Assembly (NCBI GenBank): GCA_963971405.1
Contig: OZ020489.1
Coordinates: forward strand, 27,306,290-27,370,289
Origin: Psococerastis gibbosa
Lineage: Eukaryota; Arthropoda; Insecta; Psocodea; Psocidae
DNA: 64,000 nt
Reading direction: 5' to 3'
Each line of letters opens with the position of its first letter. Position 1 is the first letter of the stretch. The position numbers and the translations under genes were made by a program. The notes beneath the pieces are model-generated. The model saw nothing but the letters and a program-made list of their open reading frames with translations, was not told the origin of the DNA and made no database searches. Positions 48,363 through 59,754 of the stretch are shown here, piece after piece.

Positions 48363-49374
48363 CGTCTCATCGTAGTTTTATAATAGACTTAAAGGTAAGA
48401 AAAGTTTACTAAACAGAGTCAAAGTAAGCTGTTTGCCCAGTCAAGTCGCGCATCCCATTAAACTTATTTGCCTGAAAGCAGTTCGAATGATTAGTACTAC
48501 TGTACATATGTAAACGACTTTATAAGCGCACGTTTGAGACTGCCCGGAGAGCGGAAACGTGTTTCGAAGTGGCAACCATTGTGTAGGCCCTATTGATCAT
48601 GGTGATGGTTTCTTCTCCCAGTCTGTATTTTGTCAAACTGAATATTGTATTATCATACTTTTATTTCCATGCGCAAAGACAATGGCTTCAAGACATGTTT
48701 TACAGCCTATCCTAATTTTTTATGCACGGGACTAATTCTTAATAGCCTATTACGTAGCCTACCCTGCAAGCATTCCTGCAACGATGGTGAATAATTGCGC
48801 TTTCAAATTTATAAAAATTTATAATAGTGGAGTTTGATCATTAGTCAATGGTTAAGCAAGTCTACTGGCATTTCGTTTTAAACTGAGGCATTATTCCTAA
48901 ATACAGTTCATAATCACTCCTTTAATGCTGACTCTCGTTAAAGCACTGCTTAATATATCGTTTGGGGTTAATGTTCAGTGCATTAAATGCGGGAATTGTA
49001 TTTATGATAGTAAACTTTGGTCGATGGGATCATGCTTTTTTTATATCGGTCTATATCATATCAAAGAAAGCAATACATTTACAATGATAGGCTCGGTTCC
49101 CTTGTCCATTGTTTTCATGCCCAAGTGGTGGAGTATTGTAAATACTAATATAATACTAAGCATTTCTTTATATTACTTGTATTGTTGCTTGTATATTCCT
49201 TTCTGAATGCCTACGTTATGACGGCGTTCAAATGCTACACTGATAGCAGTTTCCTAGTTTATACACCCAATTATATTGTACTAACAGTTATGGTATTGCC
49301 AAATCCCCAGTTTACTAGACGCTAATTTCGAATTTACCTATATAGAATGAAATAAGTTGTGTCTATTTTTTCCT

Positions 49375-49985
49375 TCCTATTTAAATGCATACGTTAGTTT
49401 AAGGAAAGCTTTGTGATGGTCGAAATTATCGATTTCGAGATTATAACGGATTTACACGTTTGAAAGTCCTAGGAACCCCAAAAAGTCGTTTTTACGAAAT
49501 GTCTGTTCGTCAATTTGTGTGCAAACTACTCGATGGGTTTTAAATACATTTGGCGATTTGTTGGTCCACATCAATCATATCTCGGACCCATTTGTTATTT
49601 ATTTTGGGGGTTTACCCTCGAAAACGGCTTCAACGATTTTCTTAAAATTCATATGCATTGTAGTCGTTATTAATATAAACAGAACCCAGTAGGTTGCATG
49701 CCCCTTGATAGTTTGGTTCGGGGGGGGGGGAGAGAGAGAATGATAATCAATTTCCATGAAAAATCACATTTTTTTTTTTCGAAACCTTTCTATCGATGCT
49801 TTCCAACTTCAGCCATGTTTTAGGTGTGAAATACATTAACAAAACCGGATAGGTTGCTTTCCCAAGCAATGTTTTGGCTTGAATAAAAAATTATTGATGA
49901 TTCATGCCCCAATACGGAAAATTGCATACCCTGCAATTATTACTGTGTTGAATTATATTGGTCTGTCCGTACTAGACCATAATAA
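49375..49985 (+). repeat. Repeat family A, copy A7
   Basis: Has AAGGAAAGCTTTGTGATGGT, AACGGATTTACACGTTT, GTTTGGTT followed by a G run, TCGAAACCTTTCTATCGATG and ends near ATTGGTCTGTCCGTACT, matching the reverse complement of A1. Confidence 0.7.
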
Positions 49986-50043
49986 TTATGGTATTGCGTG
50001 TTCAAGACCTTGCAATCGTCCCATTGATCAATTCAGTGCTTTG

Positions 50044-50413
50044 GGTTACCTCTTCAACCAAAGTTAATTAAATGTCAGTGTTTAAGGTCATATAATACTG
50101 CAATATGTAGAACAAAGAATTGCCTTTATTCAATAAAGTAAGCTCAGACCGTCTCGGTTGGATAGTTGTGTTAGCCTGTCTAGCAATGCCAATCTTGTCA
50201 ATAAGAGCATATAAGTAGAGGATTTAGATAAAACTGCACTTGTCGGGGCTTGTAGTCTAGCGGTTAAGCATGGGTTAGGCATAGATCGTGGGTTCGAATC
50301 CCGCCAAGTCCAGTTTTTTTATATCCTCTTAATTTCGGTTATAACGAGGTTACCTGTTCATCCAAAGTTAGTTTAATGTTAGTGTTACCTGTATATCATA
50401 TAATACTGCAATT
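50044..50413 (+). repeat. tRNA-like repeat flanked by terminal direct repeats (family T, copy 1)
   Basis: A 66-nt tRNA-like core (50246-50311) has an A-box-like TAGTCTAGCGGTTAAGC, a B box GGTTCGAATCC and pairing ends GGGCTTG / CAAGTCC. It is flanked by direct repeats of about 60-65 bp: GGTTACCTCTTCAACCAAAG at 50044 and GGTTACCTGTTCATCCAAAG at 50348, both continuing to ATATAATACTGCAA. The anticodon arm is collapsed, so it is not a working tRNA gene. Confidence 0.6.
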
Positions 50414-50419
50414 TTATCA

Positions 50420-51740
50420 TCGTTGGTTAGCGCTAGGATAAGCCACGTCTTATTCTTAAATTCAATGGGCTATTAACTTGGAAGTTTCACTTAGAATTAT
50501 GACTGCCAATAAAAGCAATCCAATTGCAAGGAGATGTAGTATAATAACAAATTCCATTGTGGCAACGTCAACATATTATATTATAGTGGGATAAGGATCA
50601 GCAATAATAACTAACCGAGTAGATACAGCACAGATTCAGCCGATACTACACTAGTTTAGCAAAGACAAATTTCCTTTGGTGTAATTTAACACTAGCTTAC
50701 TACCCTAGGTAAGTTTATATACAGTATATGCGCTTTAAGTGACAGACACGTCCATATGTTTACTACTATTAAAAGCTACTCCCACCATATTTTGGAAAGC
50801 TAAATCCGATGGATAGTTATAGATATACATAATATGTAGATTGGCTTGGATGGGAATCAAGTCGTTACAATATGGCCGCCTCTGAGCATCCGTGTAAGCC
50901 AACTCTACACCTGCATGGCATCTGCATCTGTACGAAAACGTCTATGATAGGCTAAACTTAAGTGTCTATTACCAAATAACCGATAACAATTGGGTGACAA
51001 GAATGCGTTCTGAAGTCAGCAAGCATGCTTGTCACTCATTGGTTCCAGCGATTTGGTAATTGACAGTTACGTACCACAAACTTCGCTGTGATATGCAAGT
51101 ATTTGAACAGACCATTAAGTCCTTTTCGGAGATCAGTAATCATATAGGTATAGTGCCACTGCCAAATTAAAGTTAGCCTATGCTGCTTAAGCTACATACA
51201 AAAACAATTTTGGAGCCGTTTCCCTATTTACACAACTATTATTAATTTTTATTGCTACATAAGACAGTGTCTTCATATAATCGCACCTAAAATAATATCG
51301 CAGCCAAGCTAATTTTTTCCGTCAAAAATGGAAATGCTCGTATTTATGTCTACTGAGGTGTCCTGGCCCCATTGTCGCAAATGGAACATTGACCCGAATT
51401 AGACCGTCAAATAATCCAACAAATACGCTACCAAATATTGTTAAAACCCTAATTTAGGGGATACATTAATAAAAATTCACAGAAAGCGTTTTTAGATTAA
51501 ATAAAAAAAATAAAAACAAGAGGGGAATTTTGGCAAGATGTTTTTGGCGGATTATTTAACAGTCATTTTTAAATGAAGTTTCTGAAATTTAAATTGGACT
51601 AACTCGTGAGTTTTTAAACTGAACAATCCCTCTTCTAATTTGCTCCCATTTTCCGGAGGTACCCTACTAACTGTACAATATATTATAGAAACCATTGCTG
51701 TTTGATATGTCTTCTAGCTGCTAATGAACAACTTTCGCAT
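50420..51740. other. Intergenic DNA without recognised features
   Basis: No coding, RNA or repeat signal that I can support. Confidence 0.5.
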
Positions 51741-51944
51741 ATAAATCCAACATGATAAATGGCCTCCTCCGATTGGCGCGGTCCATCCCCATACTTAACT
51801 TAATGTCATTAGCAATAACGTAACACCAATAATTAGAGCGTTGGCTCAGTAATACGATGTCCCTCTCTCTGTAAGATAAGTATGGGGATGCGCCGCACCA
51901 ATCACAGCGAGGCAGAGGCCCGCCATGTTGGATTATTCTACAGG
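51741..51944. mobile_element. Palindromic MITE-like repeat (family G, copy 1)
   Basis: GATTGGCGCGGTCCATCCCC near 51771 is mirrored by GGGGATGCGCCGCACCAATC ending at 51903. The arms extend outward through AATCCAACATG. A second, diverged copy lies at about 52255-52425. Confidence 0.65.
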
Positions 51945-52254
51945 AACGATCACAATACCATTAGCATAATGCTGCCACCATTAATGACCAATTTTGCATT
52001 CATTTTTATATCCGGCATAATACCTTCAACAACAGAAAGTCGTATTCTCATACAGAACTACTGACCATGCTTTTTTTCTCCTTATGTTTTGAAGTGGGTT
52101 GAGAGGTTTTAAGAACTGGCCTACATTTTTCTAAATTGTCGTATACAATGAAACAAAAAGTAAAAGGTTTCTGGGTCCCTTATTACTGCAGAATAATTGA
52201 AGATAACAATTAACTTAATAATAACTTTCTCATAGAAAAAAGAAGCAATGTCAT

Positions 52255-52425
52255 ACCTGATTGGCGCGGCGCATCCTCAAGCTTAACTTAGGAGCTATTA
52301 GCAACTGCTCATCACCAATCAGAGCGTTGGATCCGATACGAGTGAAACGAAGCACCTCTCCATAAGATAAGTCTGGGAATTCACCGTGGCAGAGAGCCTC
52401 CCTGTTGAATTTTCTATAGGATTCT
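52255..52425. mobile_element. Palindromic MITE-like repeat (family G, copy 2)
   Basis: Has GATTGGCGCGGCGCATCCTC, AATCAGAGCGTTGGATC and TAAGATAAGTCTGGG in the same order as family G copy 1, but the right arm is more decayed. Confidence 0.55.
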
Positions 52426-52528
52426 CCTTTAACTATTCGGGGAACTCTTCTCTGATTACTCTTAAATTTACGCCAGTATTAGGTGAGATTGCAAGCTCTG
52501 CCATACATTGGATTGAAAAGGGGTCTAA

Positions 52529-52744
52529 GGCGGCTATTCCACCGACGTCGTTTTTCAATGTGAATGTGCATGACGTAGTAACAGACATCATTAAGTCACT
52601 GCCATATTTTAAGGAGACTATTATGTAGATACTTAACTTATCTATTATAAATTAAGTTATAATATGGTAGAGACTTATTAATGATGTCTGCTACCACGTC
52701 ATGCACATTCACATTGAAAAACGACGTCGGTGGAATAGCAGTAG
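52529..52744. mobile_element. Harbinger-like palindromic MITE, copy 1
   Basis: Begins GGCGGCTATTCCACCGACGT after TAA (52526-52528). The left arm TTCCACCGACGTCGTTTTTC...GACGTAGTAACAGACATC is matched by the reverse complement of 52681-52736 with about two mismatches. The inner loop has its own palindrome. The right tip is mutated. Confidence 0.75.
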
Positions 52745-52805
52745 CAATAGAATTAAGCATATTCTTCAAATCACGCTATCAACACACTTATCAACCACAG
52801 GCTTA

Positions 52806-52960
52806 CAGTTCTATACAGGAGAGATGGGACATTCGAGCCCGCCAAAAATAATTTTTGAATCCTGGCGCCACCTGCTAAATTTCTCAATGCCAAGGACAGA
52901 AATTAAAAAATACATTTTTGGTGGGAAGCGAATGTCTCATTTCTCCTATAAAGAACTCTA
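52806..52960. repeat. Short foldback
   Basis: ATACAGGAGAGATGGGACATTCG at the left is mirrored by CGAATGTCTCATTTCTCCTATA at the right, with AAAAAT / ATTTTT inner parts. Confidence 0.6.
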
Positions 52961-53345
52961 CACAGACATAACAACAAAGGCACACAATTAGAAATTCAAC
53001 CCCACTGCTGCGGCAAATTTCTAAACGTTATTGCAGGACATATACTTGCGAGACAAGTATGCGTTCGGTTGACAAGAAAGCGACATTTTGCTGCTTTGTC
53101 TAAGGAAATGCTGCTGCCAGACAGCTATTTAGGTGAAAATGTAATTGTGCTAGGCTTGTAAAGCAAGATATTTCTCAGAATTATACACATGTACACCTTC
53201 TGGTCTGAAGGTGAATCAAATGGAATAACAGCTAATAATGAACTAACAGCTAATTACAATACATACAGTTCAGGCAGTTGCCCAGATAATAATCATTTAC
53301 GAGGAATTGCTATTTGTTGCTGGCATGTAGCTCTTTTTGGACTGC

Positions 53346-56300
53346 CTAGAATTGTACCCAGTTTGCGTTGGTAGGCGACTGCTGGTTCTGTGAAGTACTG
53401 AGAAAAAAACGAAATATATTTTAATAAACCATGCACGGTACGGCAGATTGGATGATATTGATTTGTTTTATATTATATTTTGGTTTGGAAGTTTGGAATC
53501 AGTTTTTCAAAAAACATTAAGGAATTTCTTATTTTGAGAAGTTCACCTTCGAAATCTACCCAATCACTGGATTAGCATTTAATTAGCACTTTACTTCAAT
53601 TCTTTTTCAGTTCTTTCATAAAAATTCAGGAAAAATTTCTGGAGCATCCTTGCTTGCTGAACCTCTTACTATACCGTAACAGAAACAAGTTCCATAGACT
53701 GAGAAAAAAAAATCACAAACATTGTATTTTGAACTATTAATTGGTTAGCGACTGCCTATTATTAGCTATTGAATATCTAACAATAAGGATATTTGCTATT
53801 TTTTTTATAAACATTAAATTGACTTAGGACATTATATCGTAAAATATAGTACACAAAGCCCACCTTGGTTTGGCATGATCCTCTAGTTCAGGGGTTCTCA
53901 AAGTGTGGGTCGCGACCCCAAAGTGGGTCGCGAAAAATGTCCAAGTGGTCTCGTCCGCCAGTTATACACTAGATAGAATTGAATTAAATGACAAGTTTTT
54001 TTCAATTTAAGTCATATATTTTTTAAAGATTGGTGGGAACGGGATTGGGGGCCAAAATCGACTTAAAAAAAAGCGGAAACCCACCATTTTCTGCTAACAA
54101 TTTCAAAAAATTTCCTCGGGGGGAGACACCCTTTTTAGAGCCGTAAAAAGAATGCGTGGAAACCCGTTTTCTTTGGCCTATCCTTTGAAAAATTTGCCTC
54201 GGGGGAGAGGGGTAATAAGGCAAGGTATCATGTTTATTGGTCGCTGGATCCACCCCCTAGGGGGCTTGCCCCCCCCCCCCTTGATCCTATTCCTACGTAC
54301 GCCTATGGACTGCAATGGATGCAATTTTATGTCACTTAGGGGTCCGCGACGAAAAAAGTTTGAGAACCTCTGCTCTAGTTTATACTTTTGTGTTATGCTG
54401 TTCGCTGACCTATTATCAAACAATAAGAATGTTGTCGATGAGTTTCACGTCAAACCTGGAGAGGGTGGGCACATGGTGCATGGTGAAGTGTTAACACGAA
54501 AGACAGAGATCGTGACTTCGAGTCCCGCAGTGTCCAGTTTTTTCTTGATTATCTATTTTTGGATATAAGACAGCTTGGTAGGCTTTATTCTATTAAATAT
54601 TCTAAATATTCAAAATGCATCTTTTTGGAAGTAGTTTACCTTTGGGCAAATGGGTTGCTAGCAGAATTCAAGCTAAGCAGGTCAGAGGAAGAAGATGATG
54701 TGGCAGCAGGCGTAGCTTGGTGTACTGGGCTCTGAACTGGCGTCACTTTGCCGATGGTCGATGGCGGCGGGGCGATTTTGAGTCCGCCCGGCGGAGGAGG
54801 TAGCCCCCCGCCGCTTGCTGGACGACCTTTCTTTGACGCCCCCTCACTGCCATCCTTCTTCTGTAAACATAATTATGTGAATAATGATAAAATGATGTCA
54901 TGTATATAGTGACGTCATATGTACACGTGACTATCAGGTGTAGACAGGTACTCGATGCAGTAGTAATCAAGATATATCGGTGAGCACTCAGTCCTTCGCA
55001 ATTACATGATTATTAATTAATTACAATATACAATACATATACGAAAAATGATAAACTCTTAGAAGAACATAGTTCTATCGATCTTTCTTTTTTAAATAGA
55101 AACAAGTGTACTAACGTTGGATTATTCTGTCTCTCATCGCTCTTTGCGCTATGTCTGCTGATAGTAATTGCCTTTGGAGAATTATGTTTAATACTGGTCA
55201 ACAAACAGAAACCAGTTTTTTGTTTTGTTTAACTTTGGCACCTCTTTTTCAACGGTATAGGAAGAAAGAACAATATTTCGAATTGCACAATGATCGAAAT
55301 AATAGAATTGTATCTTTTTCCTGGAACGCGGCCCCGGAGTCGACAATTTTGAACCACTGGGGGGCTTGTTTTTTAATTCGTCACATTGTTACACATTGTA
55401 AGTTGCTTACACTAAATGTCAAATTATGCTTAGGCGGCGCTTCCACCAACGTCAATAGTGATAGTAAATGTAGTTTTGACGTGGTAGCAGACATTAAAGA
55501 CATACTAAAAATGTCTGCTACCACGTCAAATCTACATTTACTATCACTATTGACGTTGGTGGAATCCCCGCCTTATAACGAAATGATTCTTATCCTGAAT
55601 ATGAGGAATATGCCTCGTCTGCATTACAAGGAATAGGACTAACCAAAATGCTTCCTAACGTGGTGGAGTAGCACCAATAGGGTCAGCATCTCGCTTATTC
55701 CACCTACGTCAATAGTCAATAGTAAATCTGGTATTGACGTGGTAGCAGACATTTTTAGACTGCCTTTAATGTCTGCTACCACGTCAACACCACATTTATT
55801 ATTGACTATTGACGTAGGTGGAATAAGCGCCTAAGTAAATTAAAATAGCCTCATAGAACCATATAATTAGTTCTAGTCTCCTAGAAACTTAATGGAGGAC
55901 CTAATTGTATTTGAATATCCAAGTAAAATATTTTAGGGTCTTTAACAAAATTTAAATTGACAAAATGGGGGAAAATTTAAAATACAATAGAAGTAAATAA
56001 ATCAGGCTTCCAGTACTTAAAACAAATTGGTGTTGAAACTTACAGTGATTTTCATATTGATTTTAATTGTTTCTCCTTCCTTAAAACTCAAGTCCAGTTC
56101 TTGTTTAGGCTCCACCTTCTCTTTCTCAATTTCCTCACTTTTTTTGAGCCATTTAAAGTGATCCTGGAGTGCGACATTGAGATCGAAACTGTCCGATCTG
56201 TCAGAAAATCCAAGACCTATAAAGGCTTGCCGTCCTGAAAAATAATTTTATCAACTGTTAGTGAACTGTAGGCCAACAAGGGTCCAAATTACAATTATCA

Positions 56301-58780
56301 ACATCCCCACATGGAACCCTTCGAAAATTCTGACCAACACATGTTCTCCGTCCTATGTGTGATAATAAAATTTCCAAAGACTTCCACATGAATTTCTTTC
56401 CAGTGAAAAGCTATTTATTTATATATGGTACTCATATTTGCGATTTTTTTAAGTTAATGCATTTGTAATTTGTCCCTATAATGTATCGACTCAATAGCCG
56501 GTCCACACACTTGGGCTAAATCCCAGCATTTTCCTGACAGTCTAATGGCAGTCCCAGTTCAGTTGCACGCGGTCACTAAGGCCATTGATCATAGCAACAC
56601 CACATTGTTCAGATTGGCCTCTTAACATACCGCTGCAGAATATTTCCAAAATTCTATACCAATGGCTAAGAGTGGAATTTTCTCCCAAGCAATGTCAGCT
56701 ACTTATACAGGCATCATTGGCCTTAGCTCCAACTTACTCTTATTTTTGTCTCCATAATATTTTCCTCTATCACCGAAATCAGAGGATATGGAAAAAACTG
56801 GGCTTGGCGGGATTCGAACCCACGATCTACGCCTAACCGGGGCGTCGTCTTAACCGCTGGACCACAAGCCTGTAATCGCCAAATCCTCTCCTTATGCTCA
56901 AATTGACATGATACGTGTTGCTAGACAGGTTAGCACAACTACACAACTATCTAACCGAACAGGTCTGTGAGCTTACTTAATTGCATGAAGGCAATGCTTT
57001 ATTCAATACATTGTAGTATTATATGGTATATATAACACTGACATTAAATTAACCTGTCTAGCAACACGAATCATGTCAATTTGAGCATAAGGAGAGGATT
57101 TGGCGATTACTGGACTTGTCAGGCCTTGTGGTCCAGCGGTTAAGACGACGCCCCGGTTAGGCGTAGATCGTGGGTTCGAATCCCGCCAAGCCCAGTTTTT
57201 CCATATCCTCTTATTTCGGTTATAACGAGGAGGTTACCTCTTCAACCAAAGTTAATTTAACGTCAGTGTTATATATACTATATACTATATACTATATAAT
57301 ACTAAAATGTATTCCTCTATCACTCTGTAATAATTCGTCATAGTAAATAACATAAACAGGTAATTCTGTCAATTATTACACAAAATTAATAAAAGCGACA
57401 GGTTTAGTAATTTAGAAAATAAATCAACTCAGGAAAAAAGTTTTAAACGATGTAACTTTTATGAGAAAATCAGTGGGGGTTTGTTGCTAATTTTTTTTCT
57501 TGTCCAATGTATGTAGTGTTCTTTGTTTGCGTTTCTTTACAGTTTAGTGTTCTTCGTTTGCGTTTCTTTACAGTTTAGCTTGGCGATGGCCTAGTGCAGA
57601 AACCGGTCGCCTTTAATAAATTTTAAGTAACTTAATAAATAGACAAAGTATCGTGATTTTATTTGCTACAACTCGAATTGTAACCATCAGGTATTCTGAT
57701 GTCTAGTTACGCCATTGCAGCTGTAACCAGACATAAAAATAACGAATAGTTAAAAATAACAGCAAATTGTACCCACAAAATACCATATCATGTATTGGAA
57801 CTAAGAATTTGACATTAAGGCTCTTAATACAATGTAAAACTTGCAACATTTTGAATGCACTTGACAGCCATAATAACTTTCATACCGTTATCCCCGACAA
57901 TGCGCAGCACGAAGTATCTACTGGAGTCAGTGACGGACTCGACAGCGACCCCGGGGTACGTCTCAATCGGGCATTTGGCAAACAGCTCGCCGGAGAGCTT
58001 ATCTTCAAGCTTTATCATGCAATTGTTGCCTTGGGTGACGAGCCGCATCCGCCCCGTCCATTGTGGCTCTTGTAAATTCCAATCAGCAGCCCTATTTCAG
58101 GACAAATTGCTTGTTCAGGTTCAGGTTAAATAATGATTTTAATTTTTACATGCATAAACTTAATGATGATTTACTGTCGCGACACAGTTCTATCGAAAAG
58201 TCAGGCAGTGCCAGTGGCACAACATTCTTACGGGACGACATGGACAGCGCTGCAGTTACTGTTTAGCAGTTACAACTACAGTATTATTAAATCATTTATA
58301 ACATAACATAATTTCATGAAGACTTGCTAAAATACCAAAATATATAAATGTAATCGGCCTTCAACACGATTTTAGTAAAACCAACTTTTCGGAAAGCCTC
58401 AGCAGTCAGCGCGGATCTGCACATACTCAAAATTGGAATCCGACATATGTGCCCCATTTACATAAAAAAATGTACGGTACTAATATATGCCGAAAATTGG
58501 GAACATTTTCACCAATACAATAAGTAATAAGATCCGCGTTTGATTCGTCAAGGCACAACTACATACTACACGTCAATTTGGCTGCTTCGCTTGTATAGGA
58601 AGTTATTATGATTTGTGACAGAAGGTAGAAGGGTGGCATGCACCTTTTATGGCTAGTGTATTCGAAAGAGCAATTGATAAAAATAAGTACATACCTGTAA
58701 CCACGGTTGGATGATCTTGGGGGAATTTTAAAAACAAACACTTCGGATTTGACAAGGAGGACAGCTTCGTAGTCTTCCAT
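53346..58780 (-). CDS. NECAP: NECAP, adaptin-ear-binding coat-associated protein (complete, 5 coding exons)
   Basis: Exons on the minus strand: 58780-58695, 58091-57886, 56234-56044, 54860-54640 and 53397-53346. Phases are consistent, with 756 nt and 251 residues plus stop. NECAP binds AP-2 and clathrin-coated vesicles and regulates endocytosis. Visible: the PHear fold starting [99 protein letters not shown] and [15 protein letters not shown]; then a Pro/Gly/Ser-rich tail; and the C-terminal NWVQF. WVQF fits the WxxF motif that binds the AP-2 alpha ear. The last exon is only 52 nt. The WGDF-type motif before the vertebrate C-terminus was not seen, so a small tail exon could be missing. NECAP1 versus NECAP2 cannot be decided. 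Confidence 0.94.
53889..54372. mobile_element. hAT MITE with 8-bp TSD in NECAP intron 4
   Basis: Begins CAGGGGTTCTCAAA (53889) and ends TTTGAGAACCTCTG (54372), a 13 of 14 TIR match. It is flanked by CTCTAGTT at 53881-53888 and 54373-54380. The CAG...CTG ends with an 8-bp duplication are canonical for hAT. The subterminal GGGTCGCGACCCC is palindromic. The interior (484 bp total) is non-coding. Confidence 0.9.
54460..54545 (+). repeat. Decayed tRNA-like repeat (family T relic)
   Basis: AGATCGTGACTTCGAGTCCCGCAGTGTCCAGTT parallels the B-box side of the tRNA-like cores at 50246 and 57122 (listed here with its length exceeding a short motif; key part is CTTCGAGTCCCG). Confidence 0.45.
55433..55572. 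mobile_element. Harbinger-like palindromic MITE, copy 2 (140 bp, in NECAP intron 3)
   Basis: Starts GGCGGCGCTTCCACC and ends GGTGGAATCCCCGCC, with TTA on both sides (55430-55432 and 55573-55575). The arms TTCCACCAACGTCAATAGTG...GACGTGGTAGCAGACATT match each other almost perfectly around a 14-base loop. TWA duplication and GGCGG ends point to PIF/Harbinger. Confidence 0.8.
55693..55831. mobile_element. Harbinger-like palindromic MITE, copy 3 (in NECAP intron 3)
   Basis: The left arm TTCCACCTACGTCAATAGTC...GACGTGGTAGCAGACATT is mirrored on the right with about three mismatches. It ends GCGCC followed by TAA (55832-55834). The left tip is mutated, so the left TSD is not visible. It lies 120 bp from copy 2. 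Confidence 0.75.
56740..57050 (-). repeat. tRNA-like repeat (family T, copy 2)
   Basis: Core on the minus strand at 56871-56800: GTGGTCCAGCGGTTAAGACG, anticodon-arm stem ACGCC/GGCGT with loop CCGGTTA, B box GGTTCGAATCC and pairing ends GGCTTG/CAAGCC. The loop lacks the conserved T at position 33, so a functional tRNA is unlikely. The rest matches copy 1 (GCTTACTTAATTG...CAATGCTTTATTCAATA; key part TTTATTCAATA). Confidence 0.6.
57050..57310 (+). repeat. tRNA-like repeat (family T, copy 3), inverted relative to copy 2
   Basis: Core at 57122-57193 is nearly identical to copy 2 but on the plus strand, so copies 2 and 3 form a head-to-head inverted pair in NECAP intron 2. It is followed by ATATCCTCTTATTTCGGTTA and GGTTACCTCTTCAACCAAAG, the same direct-repeat sequence that flanks copy 1. 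Confidence 0.65.
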
Positions 58781-58939
58781 TTTGAATTTTACATTCCACC
58801 GCCCTGTTTAATTTCAAATATTTCGGAGGTCATTCTTTTCTACGCATCTGGTCACTGCCCTGTATAATGACTTTACGGTGTACATTTTCACCTCTTTTTT
58901 AAAAAGGGCGCGCAAATTTAAATTTATATTTTGGTGCGC

Positions 58940-59553
58940 AGTGCACAGCCCCTAGGAAAGTGGCATCCCGAAATATAATACTTTTTATTTAATTTATTAA
59001 GCATGTTATTAAAGATTTGGCTCATCAAAGTTAGTTGTAGAAGACTACTTCATGCATCGTATTATAAGATATTTTTAATTTTCGAGAATGTATTTTTTTT
59101 TTTCAGAAATATAACATGCAATTTTTTTTTATGCACAATAACTTTTCACGTACGCTATTATCGATTTTATAAAAAAATAATTACCATTTCGAAAACTAAA
59201 AATACCTTTTTATATGACCCTTAACCCTTTTAAACCAAAAAAAACGAACAATAGACAAAGGCAAACTGTTGTAAACGGTACCTGAGCAACTCGTTGTCCA
59301 GCGCGCTTATAGCAGTTTGCCGAAAAAACAATATTGCACACCACACCAACCCCATTCAGAACCACAGCATTTCAACACATATACATACATCGCGTAAGCC
59401 CCAAAGAGCGTTGCGGTATGATTATTAAAAAAAAAAAAAAAATGATGCATGAAGTTGTCTTCTACAATTTTGATGAGCCAAATCTTTAACAACATGCTTA
59501 GTTAATTAAATAATAAGTATTAAATTTCGGGCTGCCAATTTCCTACGGGCTGT
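58940..59553. mobile_element. Foldback element (family F, copy 2, interrupted)
   Basis: Left: CATCCCGAAATATAATACTT, TTAAAGATTTGGCTCATC and TGTAGAAGACTACTTCATGC. Right: GAAGTTGTCTTCTACA, GATGAGCCAAATCTTTAA, AAATTTCGGGCTGCCAATTT and ACGGGCTGTACACTC. These are the arms of the element at 30759-31284. Foreign sequence (about 59235-59425) sits inside. Confidence 0.65.
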
Positions 59554-59754
59554 ACACTCTTTTTAAGTCTTAATATGAGGCCCTCTAAATTATAGCAATA
59601 GTTCATCCTATGATACACATCACACCTCCTCTCACTTTTTTAACTCTGTTTTCCTAAAACTTAGTTCCTGTAGTACTGGGGCCTACGACAAGATATTTAC
59701 TTATGCTAGGCACAGAAGCGTACAATGTGCTAATACACCAATGCTTATTTGTTT

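Larger units (their letters stand above)
45916..50040. other. RCOR to NECAP intergenic DNA, left part
   Basis: No gene was recognised. Contains family D sequence with its own short palindrome (47265-47370), foldbacks (47428-47830 and 48254-48362) and a family A copy (49375-49985). The 170-codon minus-strand frame at 47370-47882 is made by the foldback. Confidence 0.6.

Noticed and set aside
55151..55636. 161-codon plus-strand open frame
   Set aside because: It runs through a palindromic MITE (55433-55572) and is antisense to a NECAP intron; no family resemblance.
50246..57193. Functional tRNA genes
   Set aside because: The cores lack the conserved T at position 33 or have a collapsed anticodon arm, and they are embedded in repeated flanking sequence.
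57511..57580. Tandem duplication of a 31-bp unit ending in TTTCTTTACAG
   Set aside because: It looks like a duplicated splice acceptor but is antisense to NECAP with no plus-strand exon behind it; treated as a chance tandem repeat.
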